DNA of 64,000 nt from Phycisphaeraceae bacterium (GTDB lineage Bacteria; Planctomycetota; Phycisphaerae; Phycisphaerales; UBA1924): positions 186,001 through 250,000 of the forward strand of contig JAHBXK010000001.1 of assembly GCA_019636535.1 (NCBI GenBank). The letters are read 5' to 3'. Below the pieces are notes generated by a model. It did not search any database. It saw nothing but the letters and a program-made list of their open reading frames with translations, and was not told where the DNA came from. Shown piece after piece: positions 51,908-61,135 of the stretch (position 1 is the first letter of the stretch; each line of letters starts with the position of its first letter). The translations under genes and the position numbers were made by a program.

Positions 51908-53230
51908 GTGAAGTATGCGGTGATCATTCCCGACGGTGCGGCGGACCTGCCGATCGACGAACTGGGCGGTCGCACGCCGCTGGAAGCGGCCCGCACGCCA
52001 CACCTTGATCGTCTGGCCAGGGTCGGCCGAGTCGGGTGCGCTGTGACGACGCCTCCGGGCTTCCTCGCGGGAAGCGACGTCTGTTCGATGTCGCTGCTCG
52101 GCTATGACCCCCGTCGCTACCACACCGGTCGGGCGCCGCTTGAGGCCGCAGCGCTCGGGCTCCAACTCGGCGTTCACGACTGGATCTTCCGAGTCAACCT
52201 CGTGACCGTCGGAACGCGCGGCGACGACGACGGGCTGATGATCGATCACTCCGCGGGAGCGATCGGCGACTCCGAGGCCCGTGAGATCGTCACGGATCTT
52301 GTGGATCACTGGGAGCAAACTCTGAGCGCCACGATGGCGGGACTGGAACTCACGCCGGGCGTGTCGTACAGGAACATCCTCGTCGACCGATCTGCTGCAC
52401 AGGGGCACCGTGACTACGCGGGACTGGTGACGGTTCCGCCCCACGAGATTCCACGAAGGCCGTGGGCGGAGCACCTGCCGCGCGCCGCGGGACGTGATGA
52501 TGTTCTGGAGTCCGGAGCCGACCTGATCAACCGGCTCATGGAGTCCGCCCGCCGCTATCTGCCGGACCACCCGGTGAATCGATCACGAATGGCCGCGGGC
52601 GAGCGGCCCGCGAACATGATCTGGATCTGGGGGCAGGGCACGCGACCGGCGATGCCCACCTTCGAGGATCGATTTGGACTGCGCGGCGCAATGACCACCG
52701 CCGTTGATCTACTGGCCGGGATCGCAGCGCTGATCGGGTGGAAGAAACTCGACGTTCCCGGGGTGTCGAGTTATCACGACAACAACTACGAGGGGCAGGG
52801 CCTTGCAACCGTGGAAGCGCTCGACGACTTCGACGTCGTGTGCTGCCACGTCGAGTCTCCGGACGAGGCCGGACATCAGGGCGACTGGAGGACCAAAGTC
52901 GCGGCGATCGAGGCGATCGACGCGCAGGTCGTTGGTCCGATCGCCGCGAAGTTGGAGGAGTTCGGTGAATTGGTGAGCGATCCGCGCACCGGTGCGGCGT
53001 CGGGCGGTTGGCGGTTGCTGGTGATTCCCGATCACTACACGCTCGTGAGCACACGCAAGCACGATCCCACACCAGTTCCTTTCCTCATGGCGGGGTCGAA
53101 CGTGCGTTCGGCGGTTGAAAGGACCTTCAGCGAGCGCGATGCGATCGGGAGCGATCTGCGGGTGGATCCCGGCGCTGACCTGATGGAGTACTTCCTCCGA
53201 TCGGGCATCGGCGTCGGTGCATGGCGTTGA
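51908..53230 (+). CDS. apgM: cofactor-independent phosphoglycerate mutase (ApgM type)
   Basis: A 440-residue alkaline-phosphatase-superfamily enzyme of the archaeal-type phosphoglycerate mutase group. It opens KYAVIIPDGAADLPIDELGG, the usual start with the first metal-binding Asp. The nucleophile region is GSDVCSMSLLGYDPRRYHTG, and the second metal site is CCHVESPDEAGHQGD, with IPDHYTLVSTRKHDPTPVPFL near the end. Start GTG 51908 is the point where homology begins. Some relatives have been proposed as homoserine kinases, so the assignment to glycolysis is likely but not certain. Confidence 0.87.
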   Translation: MKYAVIIPDGAADLPIDELGGRTPLEAARTPHLDRLARVGRVGCAVTTPPGFLAGSDVCSMSLLGYDPRRYHTGRAPLEAAALGLQLGVHDWIFRVNLVTVGTRGDDDGLMIDHSAGAIGDSEAREIVTDLVDHWEQTLSATMAGLELTPGVSYRNILVDRSAAQGHRDYAGLVTVPPHEIPRRPWAEHLPRAAGRDDVLESGADLINRLMESARRYLPDHPVNRSRMAAGERPANMIWIWGQGTRPAMPTFEDRFGLRGAMTTAVDLLAGIAALIGWKKLDVPGVSSYHDNNYEGQGLATVEALDDFDVVCCHVESPDEAGHQGDWRTKVAAIEAIDAQVVGPIAAKLEEFGELVSDPRTGAASGGWRLLVIPDHYTLVSTRKHDPTPVPFLMAGSNVRSAVERTFSERDAIGSDLRVDPGADLMEYFLRSGIGVGAWR

Positions 53231-53277
53231 GCACACGCGTGTCGAGTGGTGACGGTTCGAGGCATAGGAGCACCGGA

Positions 53278-54159
53278 GTGTCGGACGAGCAACCTCGCCA
53301 GGATCAAAGCCCAATGGAGTCAAACTCCAACGGCTCATCGGAAACCGCACCGCAAGCGGACTCCGCTCGCGCATCGGAGTCGATCCCGCTTGCGCCCGCC
53401 GAACACTCCACGGCGAACGCCCACGAAGCCGAGTTTCCCGTTGCCAGGCCCGCGAATGAGCCGACGACTCACCGCGCCCGAATCCCAAAGCCCTCTGTGC
53501 TTGTTTCGAACGACGAGAAGTGCCCGAAGTGCGGCGGACGCCTCCAGCCTGAGGCCGTCATCTGCTTCATGTGCGGCTACGACCTCAAGGCTAACCGCGT
53601 TCGCACACCCGAGATCGGTGTTGAGGAGTCGGAAGTTCAACCCGTTGATCGCCCCGTCTTCGTGCCTGCGAAGCCCGAGGTAACCAAGACGCTGCTCATC
53701 ACGGGAGGAGTCTTGATGGTGCTGGGCATGGCGCTGGCTGGAGTCACCGCGGCATCGGTCGGAGGCGCGGGGTATGTCCTCGCCCGCGTAGTCTTGGTGG
53801 CGTATCTGGTGCTCCTGCACACCGCCACCGGAGCTGCGGCAGTGATCGCTGCGGCTTGGTTGACCGACCGGCGATTGGGCAGCCTGGAGCAGGCGACGGT
53901 ACGGATGCTTGTTACGGTCGCCAGCTTACTGCTTGTGCTGCAGGTGCCCGATCTGGGCCTCCACGCATGGTTGGCGGGTGGCGTGCGGTGGCTGCTCGCG
54001 GCGGGGGTCTACTTCCTTGTGCTGCTGGCCCTGTTTCGCAAGAACCGACAGGAAACGGGCATCCTTGCGGGCGCCCACGCGGTTCTGTGGCTCTTGACGA
54101 CCCTCGGCATGCAACTGGTCTTGTGGGTCAACAGCACGCAACCCATGGCGGGGCCATAG
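53278..54159 (+). CDS. zinc-ribbon membrane protein, unknown function
   Basis: A 293-residue protein. A Ser/Ala/Pro-rich, probably disordered N terminus is followed by a zinc ribbon CPKCGGRLQPEAVICFMCGYD, then a linker and five to six hydrophobic helices (VTKTLLITGGVLMVLGMALAG, ARVVLVAYLVLLHTATGAAAV, TVASLLLVLQVPDLGLHAWL, WLLAAGVYFLVLLALF, LWLLTTLGMQLVLWV). The start is GTG 53278, preceded by AGGAG nine bases away. ATG 53221, overlapping the previous gene, and ATG 53314 are alternatives. Function unknown. Confidence 0.72.
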   Translation: MSDEQPRQDQSPMESNSNGSSETAPQADSARASESIPLAPAEHSTANAHEAEFPVARPANEPTTHRARIPKPSVLVSNDEKCPKCGGRLQPEAVICFMCGYDLKANRVRTPEIGVEESEVQPVDRPVFVPAKPEVTKTLLITGGVLMVLGMALAGVTAASVGGAGYVLARVVLVAYLVLLHTATGAAAVIAAAWLTDRRLGSLEQATVRMLVTVASLLLVLQVPDLGLHAWLAGGVRWLLAAGVYFLVLLALFRKNRQETGILAGAHAVLWLLTTLGMQLVLWVNSTQPMAGP

Positions 54160-54286
54160 ACGATCGAGCGGTGGTCTCTCAGGAGTCGCGTGCCCCAAGT
54201 GCCCCCCACCCCCCCACCCATCGCCCGACAGCGATACCCTTATCGTTGAACTGAATCTGGCGGGTGATCCCAGTTCGCTCTCCGCC

Positions 54287-54389
54287 ACGAACGAAACTGT
54301 TCGTCTCAGGCCGGCGGATTGAGCTGGGGAGTTAGAACCGTTAGGATCGGACGATCGTCCTTTCGCTAGGACACTCACTGCTGGTGTCC
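54287..54389 (+). promoter_or_regulatory. inverted repeats in the leader of the peptide-transport operon
   Basis: Three small inverted repeats: ACGAAC-GAAACT-GTTCGT at 54287-54304, the 12-bp palindrome GGACGATCGTCC at 54349-54360, and GGACAC-9 bases-GTGTCC at 54369-54389. They lie 57-160 bp before the oppA start and could be operator or leader-RNA elements. I match them to no known family. Confidence 0.3.
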
Positions 54390-54445
54390 CGCTCGCCCCT
54401 TTGACCGAAATGGACGCATTGATCGGAACAGGGAGTCCACTCAGA

Positions 54446-56302
54446 ATGACGCGCATGAACATCCAACCCAAGATACTCCGGAATTCTCGCACGTTCTCCG
54501 CCGCATGCGTTTCCTTCGTCGCGTTGCTCGCGGTTTCGGCTTGGCCGACGGTCGCGGCCCCGGCAACGGCGTCCAAGGCCGATGCCCGCCAAACCAAGAC
54601 GCTGCAACTGCCGATGCGGACCGACGGGCCCAAGACGCTCGACCCCGCCCAGGGCAGCACACAGTACGAGAACATCGCGATCAGCCAGATCTACGAGACG
54701 CTTCTGACGTTCAGTTACGCCGACCCGCAGAAACTCGAACCGCTGCTGCTCGATGGGCTTCCAGAACGGAGCCCGGATGGCTTGGAATTGACCTTCAAAC
54801 TCAAGAAGGGCGTGAAGTTTCACGACGCCGACTGCTTCCCGGGCGGCAAGGGGCGCGAACTGATCACTGACGATGTGTTCTATTCGCTCAAGCGACTGGC
54901 GGACAAGGAGTATCAGTTCAAGAACTGGTGGCTACTGGAAGGCGCGATCCAAGGACTGGACGACTTCAAGACCCAGCAGAACGCGGACGGCAAGAAGTTC
55001 GACTATGACGCTCCGGTGGCGGGCCTCATCAAGATCAACGATCATGAGTTCAAGATCCTGCTGACGCGGCCAGTGTTCCGCTTTCAGTACATCCTGACCA
55101 TGTTCCAGACGTCGATCGTGCCGCGCGAGGCGATCGAGAAGTACGGCAAGGACTTCGTCTACAAGGCGGTCGGGACCGGACCATTCGTGCTGGATCGATG
55201 GCAGCCCAAGCAGAGCCTGACGCTTGTCAGAAACCCAAACTACCACGAGTGTCGCTACCCGTCTCGCGAGGCGTGGAACGAGGAGGACCGAAGGCGACGC
55301 CTGCATCGGCCGGCCGGGGAAAGAGTGCCGTTCGTCGATCGAATGGAATTCACGATGTACAACCAAGAGCAGCCCATGTGGCTGCAGTTCCAGGCCGGAC
55401 GGCTTGGCTACACCGAGGTTCCCGCGGAGTACTTCGAGGAGGCTTTCGACAAGCGGACGCGCGAACTCAAGCCTGAGATCGCACGGCGCGGGGTCACAGC
55501 GCACAAAGATGTGCTGCTGGACTTTATCTTCCAGGGATTCAACATGGAGGACTCGGTGCTGGGCGGACTTGCGCCGGAACGGAAGGCGCTCCGACAGGCC
55601 ATCCACCTCGCGACGGATCTCGATGAGATCAACGAAGCGTTCTACAACGGAATCAACGCCGTCTTCGATGGGCCGATCCCCGTTGCACTCGACGGACACC
55701 CCGAAGGCGGCCGAACGCCCATGAGTTATCGCGGCCCGGACCTGCAGCGTGCCCGTGCCAAGTTGGTTGAAGCCGGCTGGCCGGAGGGGCGCAACGCTCG
55801 CACAGGCGAGCAGTTGGTCATCCGCTATTACACGTCGAACTCGATGCTCAATCAGCAGCAGAGCGAGATGCTCAAGCGGCAGATCGAGCGGCTGGGCGTG
55901 CGTTTCGAGCCGGTTCTGGTTGATTTCAGCACGCTCATCGAGTTCTGCGACAACAAGAAGGCGCCGATGTTCGGCTTCGCGTGGGGCAGCGATTACCCCG
56001 ACGCCGAGAACAACCTTGCCCTCTTCTACAGCCCGAACAAGAGCCCCGGCTCGAATCACTACAACTACGAGCGGGCCGAGTACGACGCGCTCTATGAGCA
56101 GATCCTGACGATGGAACCCGGCCCGGAGCGCACGGCGGTGTACGAACGCATGCGCGACATGATCATCGAGGACTGCCCGTACGTCGGCTCGATGGGTCGC
56201 ACCCGCTTCTACCTCATGTCGCCGTGGATTCTGAACTGTCGACCCACCGAGCGCATGTGGACATGGCTGAAGTACCTGGACGTGGACGACTCGAAGCGGT
56301 AA
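54446..56302 (+). CDS. oppA: peptide ABC transporter substrate-binding protein
   Basis: A 618-residue periplasmic binding protein of the SBP_bac_5 family. The signal peptide core is FSAACVSFVALLAVSAWPTVAA. Mature features are TLDPAQGSTQYENIAISQIYETLL, GLELTFKLKKGVKFHDADCF, then AVGTGPFVLDRWQPKQSLTLVRNPNY, all characteristic. The C-terminal lobe has RQAIHLATDLDEINEAFYNG and APMFGFAWGSDYPDAENNL. Start ATG 54446 or 54455, with GGGAG ten bases before the first. It heads a five-gene operon, 87 bp before oppB. Peptide, nickel or glycan substrates are all possible in this family; peptide is the default. Confidence 0.9.
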   Translation: MTRMNIQPKILRNSRTFSAACVSFVALLAVSAWPTVAAPATASKADARQTKTLQLPMRTDGPKTLDPAQGSTQYENIAISQIYETLLTFSYADPQKLEPLLLDGLPERSPDGLELTFKLKKGVKFHDADCFPGGKGRELITDDVFYSLKRLADKEYQFKNWWLLEGAIQGLDDFKTQQNADGKKFDYDAPVAGLIKINDHEFKILLTRPVFRFQYILTMFQTSIVPREAIEKYGKDFVYKAVGTGPFVLDRWQPKQSLTLVRNPNYHECRYPSREAWNEEDRRRRLHRPAGERVPFVDRMEFTMYNQEQPMWLQFQAGRLGYTEVPAEYFEEAFDKRTRELKPEIARRGVTAHKDVLLDFIFQGFNMEDSVLGGLAPERKALRQAIHLATDLDEINEAFYNGINAVFDGPIPVALDGHPEGGRTPMSYRGPDLQRARAKLVEAGWPEGRNARTGEQLVIRYYTSNSMLNQQQSEMLKRQIERLGVRFEPVLVDFSTLIEFCDNKKAPMFGFAWGSDYPDAENNLALFYSPNKSPGSNHYNYERAEYDALYEQILTMEPGPERTAVYERMRDMIIEDCPYVGSMGRTRFYLMSPWILNCRPTERMWTWLKYLDVDDSKR

Positions 56303-56389
56303 CCGTCCGCGTGTTCCTAGACCCCGGCCAAGTTAAGGCCGTCATCTCCGTGATCGGTCCGCAGGTTCTTCAGCCCGTCTTCGACCCAC

Positions 56390-57352
56390 ATGTGGCCGTA
56401 CATTGCTCGCAAACTCCTGTACAACATCCCCGTGTACCTGGGGATCATCCTGATCGTCATGGCATGCCTGCGCGTGAACGATCCGGTCACGGCGTACATC
56501 GGCAAGAACGCTTCTGAGGAACAGAAACAGGCACTCCGCACCAGCATGGGGCTCGATGAACCCTTCGCGTTGCAATACGGCCGATTTCTGCTCAAGGTCG
56601 TCACGCTCGACTTCTCCGAGAGGTCATGGGAACTCAAGCGACCGGTCGGCAGCATTCTCGCTTCGTCGGTTGTGCCGAGTCTGTCGATCACGATTCCGGC
56701 GTTGATTCTGACGACGTTGATCGCAATCACCATCTCGCTCTGCGCGGCGTACGTTCGCGGCAGCCTGACCGACCGCGTGCTGATGTTCGGCGCGGTGCTC
56801 GGCATGAGCATCTCGCTGCTCGTCTACGTCGTGCTCGGCCAGTACTTCGGCGCGTACTGGCCAAAGCAGAACCTGGGCATCGGTGTGTTCGCGATCGAGG
56901 GGTACAGACCGATCACCCTTTCGAGCCTGAACAACTGGGTGACGTATTGCATGCTGCCGGTCATCATCACGGTGGTGCTCACGATCGGGTACGACACGCG
57001 GTTCTACCGCGCGGTGATCGTGGAAGAGGCGACCCGCGACTACGTCACCACCGCGATCGCCAAGGGCGCCACCAAGCCCAAAGTCATGTTCGTGCACGTT
57101 CTAAAGAACGCGATGATCCCCGTGATCACGCACGTCATGATCACGCTGCCGTTTCTCGTTACCGGCTCGATCGTCATGGAGACGTACTTCAATATCCCAG
57201 GAATGGGAAGGACGCTCATCACCGCGATCAACTCGAAGGACTTCCCGGTCATTCAGGCGTTTACGGCGGTCTTCGCCGCGATCTTTATCGTCACCAACAT
57301 CCTGACCGACGTGCTCTACGCGCTGGTCGACCCGCGCGTGAGGCTCTCCTAA
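56390..57352 (+). CDS. oppB: peptide ABC transporter permease OppB/DppB
   Basis: A 320-residue permease with about six helices, beginning KLLYNIPVYLGIILIVMACLRV. The cytoplasmic EAA loop that contacts the ATPases is EEATRDYVTTAIAKGATKPKVMFVHVLKNAMIP, and the family's ETYFNIPGMGRTLITAI follows. The length is normal for the family. It is 4 bp before oppC. Confidence 0.92.
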   Translation: MWPYIARKLLYNIPVYLGIILIVMACLRVNDPVTAYIGKNASEEQKQALRTSMGLDEPFALQYGRFLLKVVTLDFSERSWELKRPVGSILASSVVPSLSITIPALILTTLIAITISLCAAYVRGSLTDRVLMFGAVLGMSISLLVYVVLGQYFGAYWPKQNLGIGVFAIEGYRPITLSSLNNWVTYCMLPVIITVVLTIGYDTRFYRAVIVEEATRDYVTTAIAKGATKPKVMFVHVLKNAMIPVITHVMITLPFLVTGSIVMETYFNIPGMGRTLITAINSKDFPVIQAFTAVFAAIFIVTNILTDVLYALVDPRVRLS

Positions 57353-57356
57353 ACCG

Positions 57357-58958
57357 ATGCTGACTCGACTCCGCAAATCACGGGGATGGGGGCGCTTCCG
57401 GCGGAATCGCTCGGCGAACATCGCCCTGTGGGTCATCGGAGCTTATCTCCTGCTCGCCGGATGGATCTGGGCGATGGAGGGGGTGCATGCGGTGGGCAGA
57501 CGAACGGGCGGCTGGGACCTATCACATCGACCGATTCTCGGGATGTTCCTGCCAGAGAAGACGCTGGAGCGGGTCGGACCGGCACAGGTAGCGGGCTTCG
57601 GTGTTCGGCAGTCGGTCCGAGACCGCACGAACCACGCCGACTGGCTCGTGAAGTTTGTTGGGACTGCGCTGCAGGAAGTCGATCGGCTGCCCGCGGACTC
57701 ATCGACAACTCCGGCCGAGGTTCTCGCGCGTGCTCGGCTTGCAGAGCGGGGCATCGCAGCCACACCCCCGGAGCAAGTCCGTGCGTGGCACGCGGAGGCC
57801 AGTGCTTTGTTCGATCAGATCGACGGCGTTCGGAGAGTCGCGAACGCCGTCGCCGGCGTGAAACTCCGCGAGGAACTGCTGCTCGAACTTCTGGATCGCC
57901 CTCCTCGGGCCGAGGGCGGGACTCCTGAAGCAACTGACTTTCTGGGGAAGACGCTGAACGCCGCCGAGGATCTGCTCTTCGCGATCGAGGACGCTCGAAA
58001 GGTAGTGCCCGAGCAGGATCCGCTGCGAACGCTCGAACTTGCGCCACTCGAGGACGCGGTCGAAACACTCACCGACCTTCCCAGGTCGAGTTCTCCCGCC
58101 GAGACCATCGCGGCGATCTCGCGAGATTGGATCGCGCTGCTCGACCGTGGTGATGACGATCGGGACCGCGCCATCGATCGGGAGATCGGTGCATCGCTTG
58201 TGCAGATCGAGGCGTTGGTCGACAAGATGCTGCCGATGCCGAGCGGATTCGACGGCGCCCTGTACACGTTCAGAATGGTGCTGGGCACCGACCGCCAGGG
58301 CCGATCGATCATGATCCGCTCGCTCTACTCGGCCAAGATCGCGATCCAAGTCGGCGCGGTGGTCGCTCTGGTCAGCGTGCTCTTCGGCGCAGCGCTCGGC
58401 TCCGCCGCGGCGTACTACGGCAAGTGGGTCGACCACGCCGTGATCTGGCTGTATTCGAGCCTGTCCAGCCTTCCCCAGCTGGTTCTGCTGGCCGTGCTCA
58501 GTTTCATGTTCATCGGCTCGCCCTTCGAGAAGACGCTGCTGCCGATCTACGCGGCGTTCTGCCTGACGTTCTGGATCGGCCCCTGCCGCGTCATCCGTGG
58601 CGAGGTGCTCAAGATTCGACAACTCGAGTACGCCCAAGCCGCAACCGCGATCGGATTCGACCGACCGTACATCCTGCTCCGCCACGTCATTCCCAACACG
58701 TCCCACCTGATGTTCATCAACTTCTCACTCCTGTTCATCGGGGCGATCAAGAGCGAAGTCATCCTGACGTTCCTCGGCTTGGGCATCAAGGAGGGATCAT
58801 CGTGGGGAATCATGATCAGCCAGAGCCAACCGGAAGTCGTGAACGGGTTCTTCTGGCAGATCGGCGCTGCCACCGTGTTCATGCTGGTACTGGTCCTCGC
58901 CTTCAACGTCGTATCCGATGCACTGCAGGACGCATTCGATCCCAAACACGTAGGCTAA
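57357..58958 (+). CDS. oppC: peptide ABC transporter permease OppC/DppC with large extra domain
   Basis: A 533-residue permease, where OppC is usually about 300. The first helix (IALWVIGAYLLLAGWIWAM) is followed by some 250 hydrophilic, mostly helical residues before the conserved MVLGTDRQGRSIMIRSLYSAK at about 303, which in ordinary OppC comes near residue 90. The permease core is then normal: AVVALVSVLFGAALGSAAAYYG and LPQLVLLAVLSFMFIGSPF, with the coupling loop LEYAQAATAIGFDRPYILLRHVIPN. The insert should face the periplasm and may contact OppA. There is no frameshift; the domain is in frame. Confidence 0.9.
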   Translation: MLTRLRKSRGWGRFRRNRSANIALWVIGAYLLLAGWIWAMEGVHAVGRRTGGWDLSHRPILGMFLPEKTLERVGPAQVAGFGVRQSVRDRTNHADWLVKFVGTALQEVDRLPADSSTTPAEVLARARLAERGIAATPPEQVRAWHAEASALFDQIDGVRRVANAVAGVKLREELLLELLDRPPRAEGGTPEATDFLGKTLNAAEDLLFAIEDARKVVPEQDPLRTLELAPLEDAVETLTDLPRSSSPAETIAAISRDWIALLDRGDDDRDRAIDREIGASLVQIEALVDKMLPMPSGFDGALYTFRMVLGTDRQGRSIMIRSLYSAKIAIQVGAVVALVSVLFGAALGSAAAYYGKWVDHAVIWLYSSLSSLPQLVLLAVLSFMFIGSPFEKTLLPIYAAFCLTFWIGPCRVIRGEVLKIRQLEYAQAATAIGFDRPYILLRHVIPNTSHLMFINFSLLFIGAIKSEVILTFLGLGIKEGSSWGIMISQSQPEVVNGFFWQIGAATVFMLVLVLAFNVVSDALQDAFDPKHVG

Positions 58959-58979
58959 CCACTCGATCAGGCAGAATCC

Positions 58980-60035
58980 GTGACCCCAGCACGAAGACCC
59001 ATCCTCGAAGTCCGCGGCCTGACGACCAGGTTTCGCACCGACCGCGGAATCGTCACGGCGGTGGACGATGTCTCGTTCGATGTCTTCGCCGGCGAGACGC
59101 TCGGGATCGTGGGTGAATCGGGTTGCGGAAAGACGGTCACGAGCAAGTCGATCATGCGCCTTCTGCCAGCGCGGACCACCATCATCGATCCGAAGTCACG
59201 GATCATGTTCGAAGGGACCAATCTCGCCTCCGCGGACGAGCGGGCCATGCGCAAGATCCGCGGCGATCGGATCGCGATGATCTTTCAGGAGCCGATGACG
59301 AGCCTGAACCCGGTATTCACGATCGGATGGCAGCTCGACGAGGCTCTGAAGTACCACACCGATCTAGATTCCTCCGGCCGGCGCAAGCGGGCTCTGGAGA
59401 TGCTCCGTCTGGTCGAGATGCCCGAGGCCGAGCGCCGGCTCGACGAGTATCCGCACCAACTCTCGGGCGGCATGCGGCAGCGTGTTATGATCGCGATCGC
59501 GCTCTGCTGCGAGCCCGACATCCTGATCGCCGACGAACCGACCACGGCGCTCGACGTCACGATACAGGCGCAGATACTCGACTTGATGGAGGGCTTGAAG
59601 CGAAAGCTCGACACGGCGATCGTGCTCATCACGCACAATCTCGGTGTCGTAGCGCAGGTGTGCGACAGGGTGATCGTGATGTACGCCGGTCGGATCATCG
59701 AGTCTGGTCCCGTGCACGACATCTTCCACTCGCCCGAGCATCCCTATACGCGAGCGCTCCTTCGCTCCATCCCGAAGTCGGGCCATAAGGCGCACGGGCG
59801 ACGACTACCGACCATCGAGGGGATTGTGCCGAGCCTGTTCGAGTTGCCGAAGGGCTGCCGATTCCAGGACCGCTGCGAGTATCGACAGCAGCGGTGCATC
59901 GATGTCGAACCAGAACTGCTCGATGTCGGAGTTGGCGGCCGCGTCGGAGACCCACTCCGTCAGGTCCGTTGCCACTTTCCGTTGAGTGGGGCATCGTCAA
60001 GTCCAACCATAGAACGAACGGGGGTAGAGCCGTGA
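58980..60035 (+). CDS. oppD: peptide ABC transporter ATPase OppD/DppD
   Basis: A 351-residue ATPase. Walker A is GESGCGKTVTSKSIMRLLP, the Q-loop segment is FQEPMTSLNPVFTIG, the signature is LSGGMRQRVMIAIAL, and Walker B is ILIADEPTTALDVTIQ. The C-terminal oligopeptide-ATPase extension contains PKGCRFQDRCEYRQQRC, the Cys-rich segment typical of the OppD/OppF group, where relatives bind an iron-sulfur cluster. It starts at GTG 58980 and overlaps oppF by GTGA. Confidence 0.93.
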   Translation: MTPARRPILEVRGLTTRFRTDRGIVTAVDDVSFDVFAGETLGIVGESGCGKTVTSKSIMRLLPARTTIIDPKSRIMFEGTNLASADERAMRKIRGDRIAMIFQEPMTSLNPVFTIGWQLDEALKYHTDLDSSGRRKRALEMLRLVEMPEAERRLDEYPHQLSGGMRQRVMIAIALCCEPDILIADEPTTALDVTIQAQILDLMEGLKRKLDTAIVLITHNLGVVAQVCDRVIVMYAGRIIESGPVHDIFHSPEHPYTRALLRSIPKSGHKAHGRRLPTIEGIVPSLFELPKGCRFQDRCEYRQQRCIDVEPELLDVGVGGRVGDPLRQVRCHFPLSGASSSPTIERTGVEP

Positions 60036-61114
60036 CCGTGGAATTGCCCCCAGGCTCTCGCGTGCGGCGACCGAACGAGTCGGAGCGTCGCGCGGTGTCA
60101 TCGGATGATCGTCCGATCGTGCGGGTTCGCGACCTTATCAAGCACTTCCCAGTCCGTGGCGGCGTTCTCAACCGGATTGTCGGGAACGTACACGCCGTCA
60201 ACGGTGTCTCGTTCGACATCCGCCGGGGTGAGGTGTTGGGCGTTGTCGGTGAGTCTGGGTGCGGCAAGAGCACGCTCGGCAAGGTGCTCATCCGGCTCAC
60301 GGAGCCAACCTCGGGCACGGTGGAGTATGGCGGAACAGACATCACAAGGCTTGGTCACGCAGAGATGCTGCCATTCCGGAGGCGGATGCAGATCATCTTC
60401 CAGGACCCCTACTCCTCGCTCAACCCGCGTCTGACGGTTCGGAAACTGCTCAGAGAGGTCGTGAGGCTGCACGGCGTGGTCCCCGACGATCACGCCGACG
60501 ATTACATCACCGAACTCATCGCAAAGGTCGGCCTGCGTCAGGACGCGGCGGATAAGTTCCCGCATGAGTTTTCAGGAGGTCAGCGCCAGCGAATCGGCAT
60601 CGCACGCGCACTGGCCGTGAAGCCCGAGTTCATCGTCGCCGATGAGCCGGTCTCCGCGTTGGACGTCTCGATACAAGCCCAGGTGCTCAACCTGTTGATG
60701 GACCTGAAGGACGAGTTCGGTCTGACGCTCATGTTCATTTCGCACGATCTGAAGGTTGTGGAGCACTTTTGCGACCGCGTGCTGGTGATGTACCTCGGGC
60801 ACGTGGTCGAAGAGGTGCCCTGCGATGATCTGCTTCTCCGCGTCAAGCACCCGTACTCGAAGGCGCTGCTGGGCGCCAATCCCATCGATGAGCCGCCGCC
60901 CAAGGGCTCCCCTCGCAGAACGCTGACGGTCCTCAAGGGTGATGTTCCGAGCCCTTTCAACCCCCCGAAAGGATGCCCGTTCGTCGGCCGGTGCCCGATC
61001 GCGATGCCGCGCTGCCAAGCGGAGCGACCGCCGCTTGTGCCTCGTCCGACGACGAACGCGTTGACCGGTCACCCCGCAACGCACACGACCTCGTGCTGGG
61101 CCGTTGAGGATTGA
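60032..61114 (+). CDS. oppF: peptide ABC transporter ATPase OppF/DppF
   Basis: A 360-residue ATPase. It shows Walker A GESGCGKSTLGKVLIRL, FQDPYSSLNPRLTV, the signature FSGGQRQRIGIARAL and Walker B FIVADEPVSALDVSIQ. The C-terminal extension has PKGCPFVGRCPIAMPRC, again with the Cys pattern. Start GTG 60032 lies on the oppD stop (GTGA). A longer upstream frame inside oppD is not used. It is the last gene of the operon, 21 bp from the stop of the convergent putA. Confidence 0.93.
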   Translation: MTVELPPGSRVRRPNESERRAVSSDDRPIVRVRDLIKHFPVRGGVLNRIVGNVHAVNGVSFDIRRGEVLGVVGESGCGKSTLGKVLIRLTEPTSGTVEYGGTDITRLGHAEMLPFRRRMQIIFQDPYSSLNPRLTVRKLLREVVRLHGVVPDDHADDYITELIAKVGLRQDAADKFPHEFSGGQRQRIGIARALAVKPEFIVADEPVSALDVSIQAQVLNLLMDLKDEFGLTLMFISHDLKVVEHFCDRVLVMYLGHVVEEVPCDDLLLRVKHPYSKALLGANPIDEPPPKGSPRRTLTVLKGDVPSPFNPPKGCPFVGRCPIAMPRCQAERPPLVPRPTTNALTGHPATHTTSCWAVED

Positions 61115-61135
61115 AGCGAGGGTGTGCCGGCTTGA

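Noticed and set aside
57357-58958. Large OppC as two fused or frameshifted genes
   Set aside because: The frame is continuous, the insert has no start of its own with a ribosome-binding site, and the first helix belongs to the permease.
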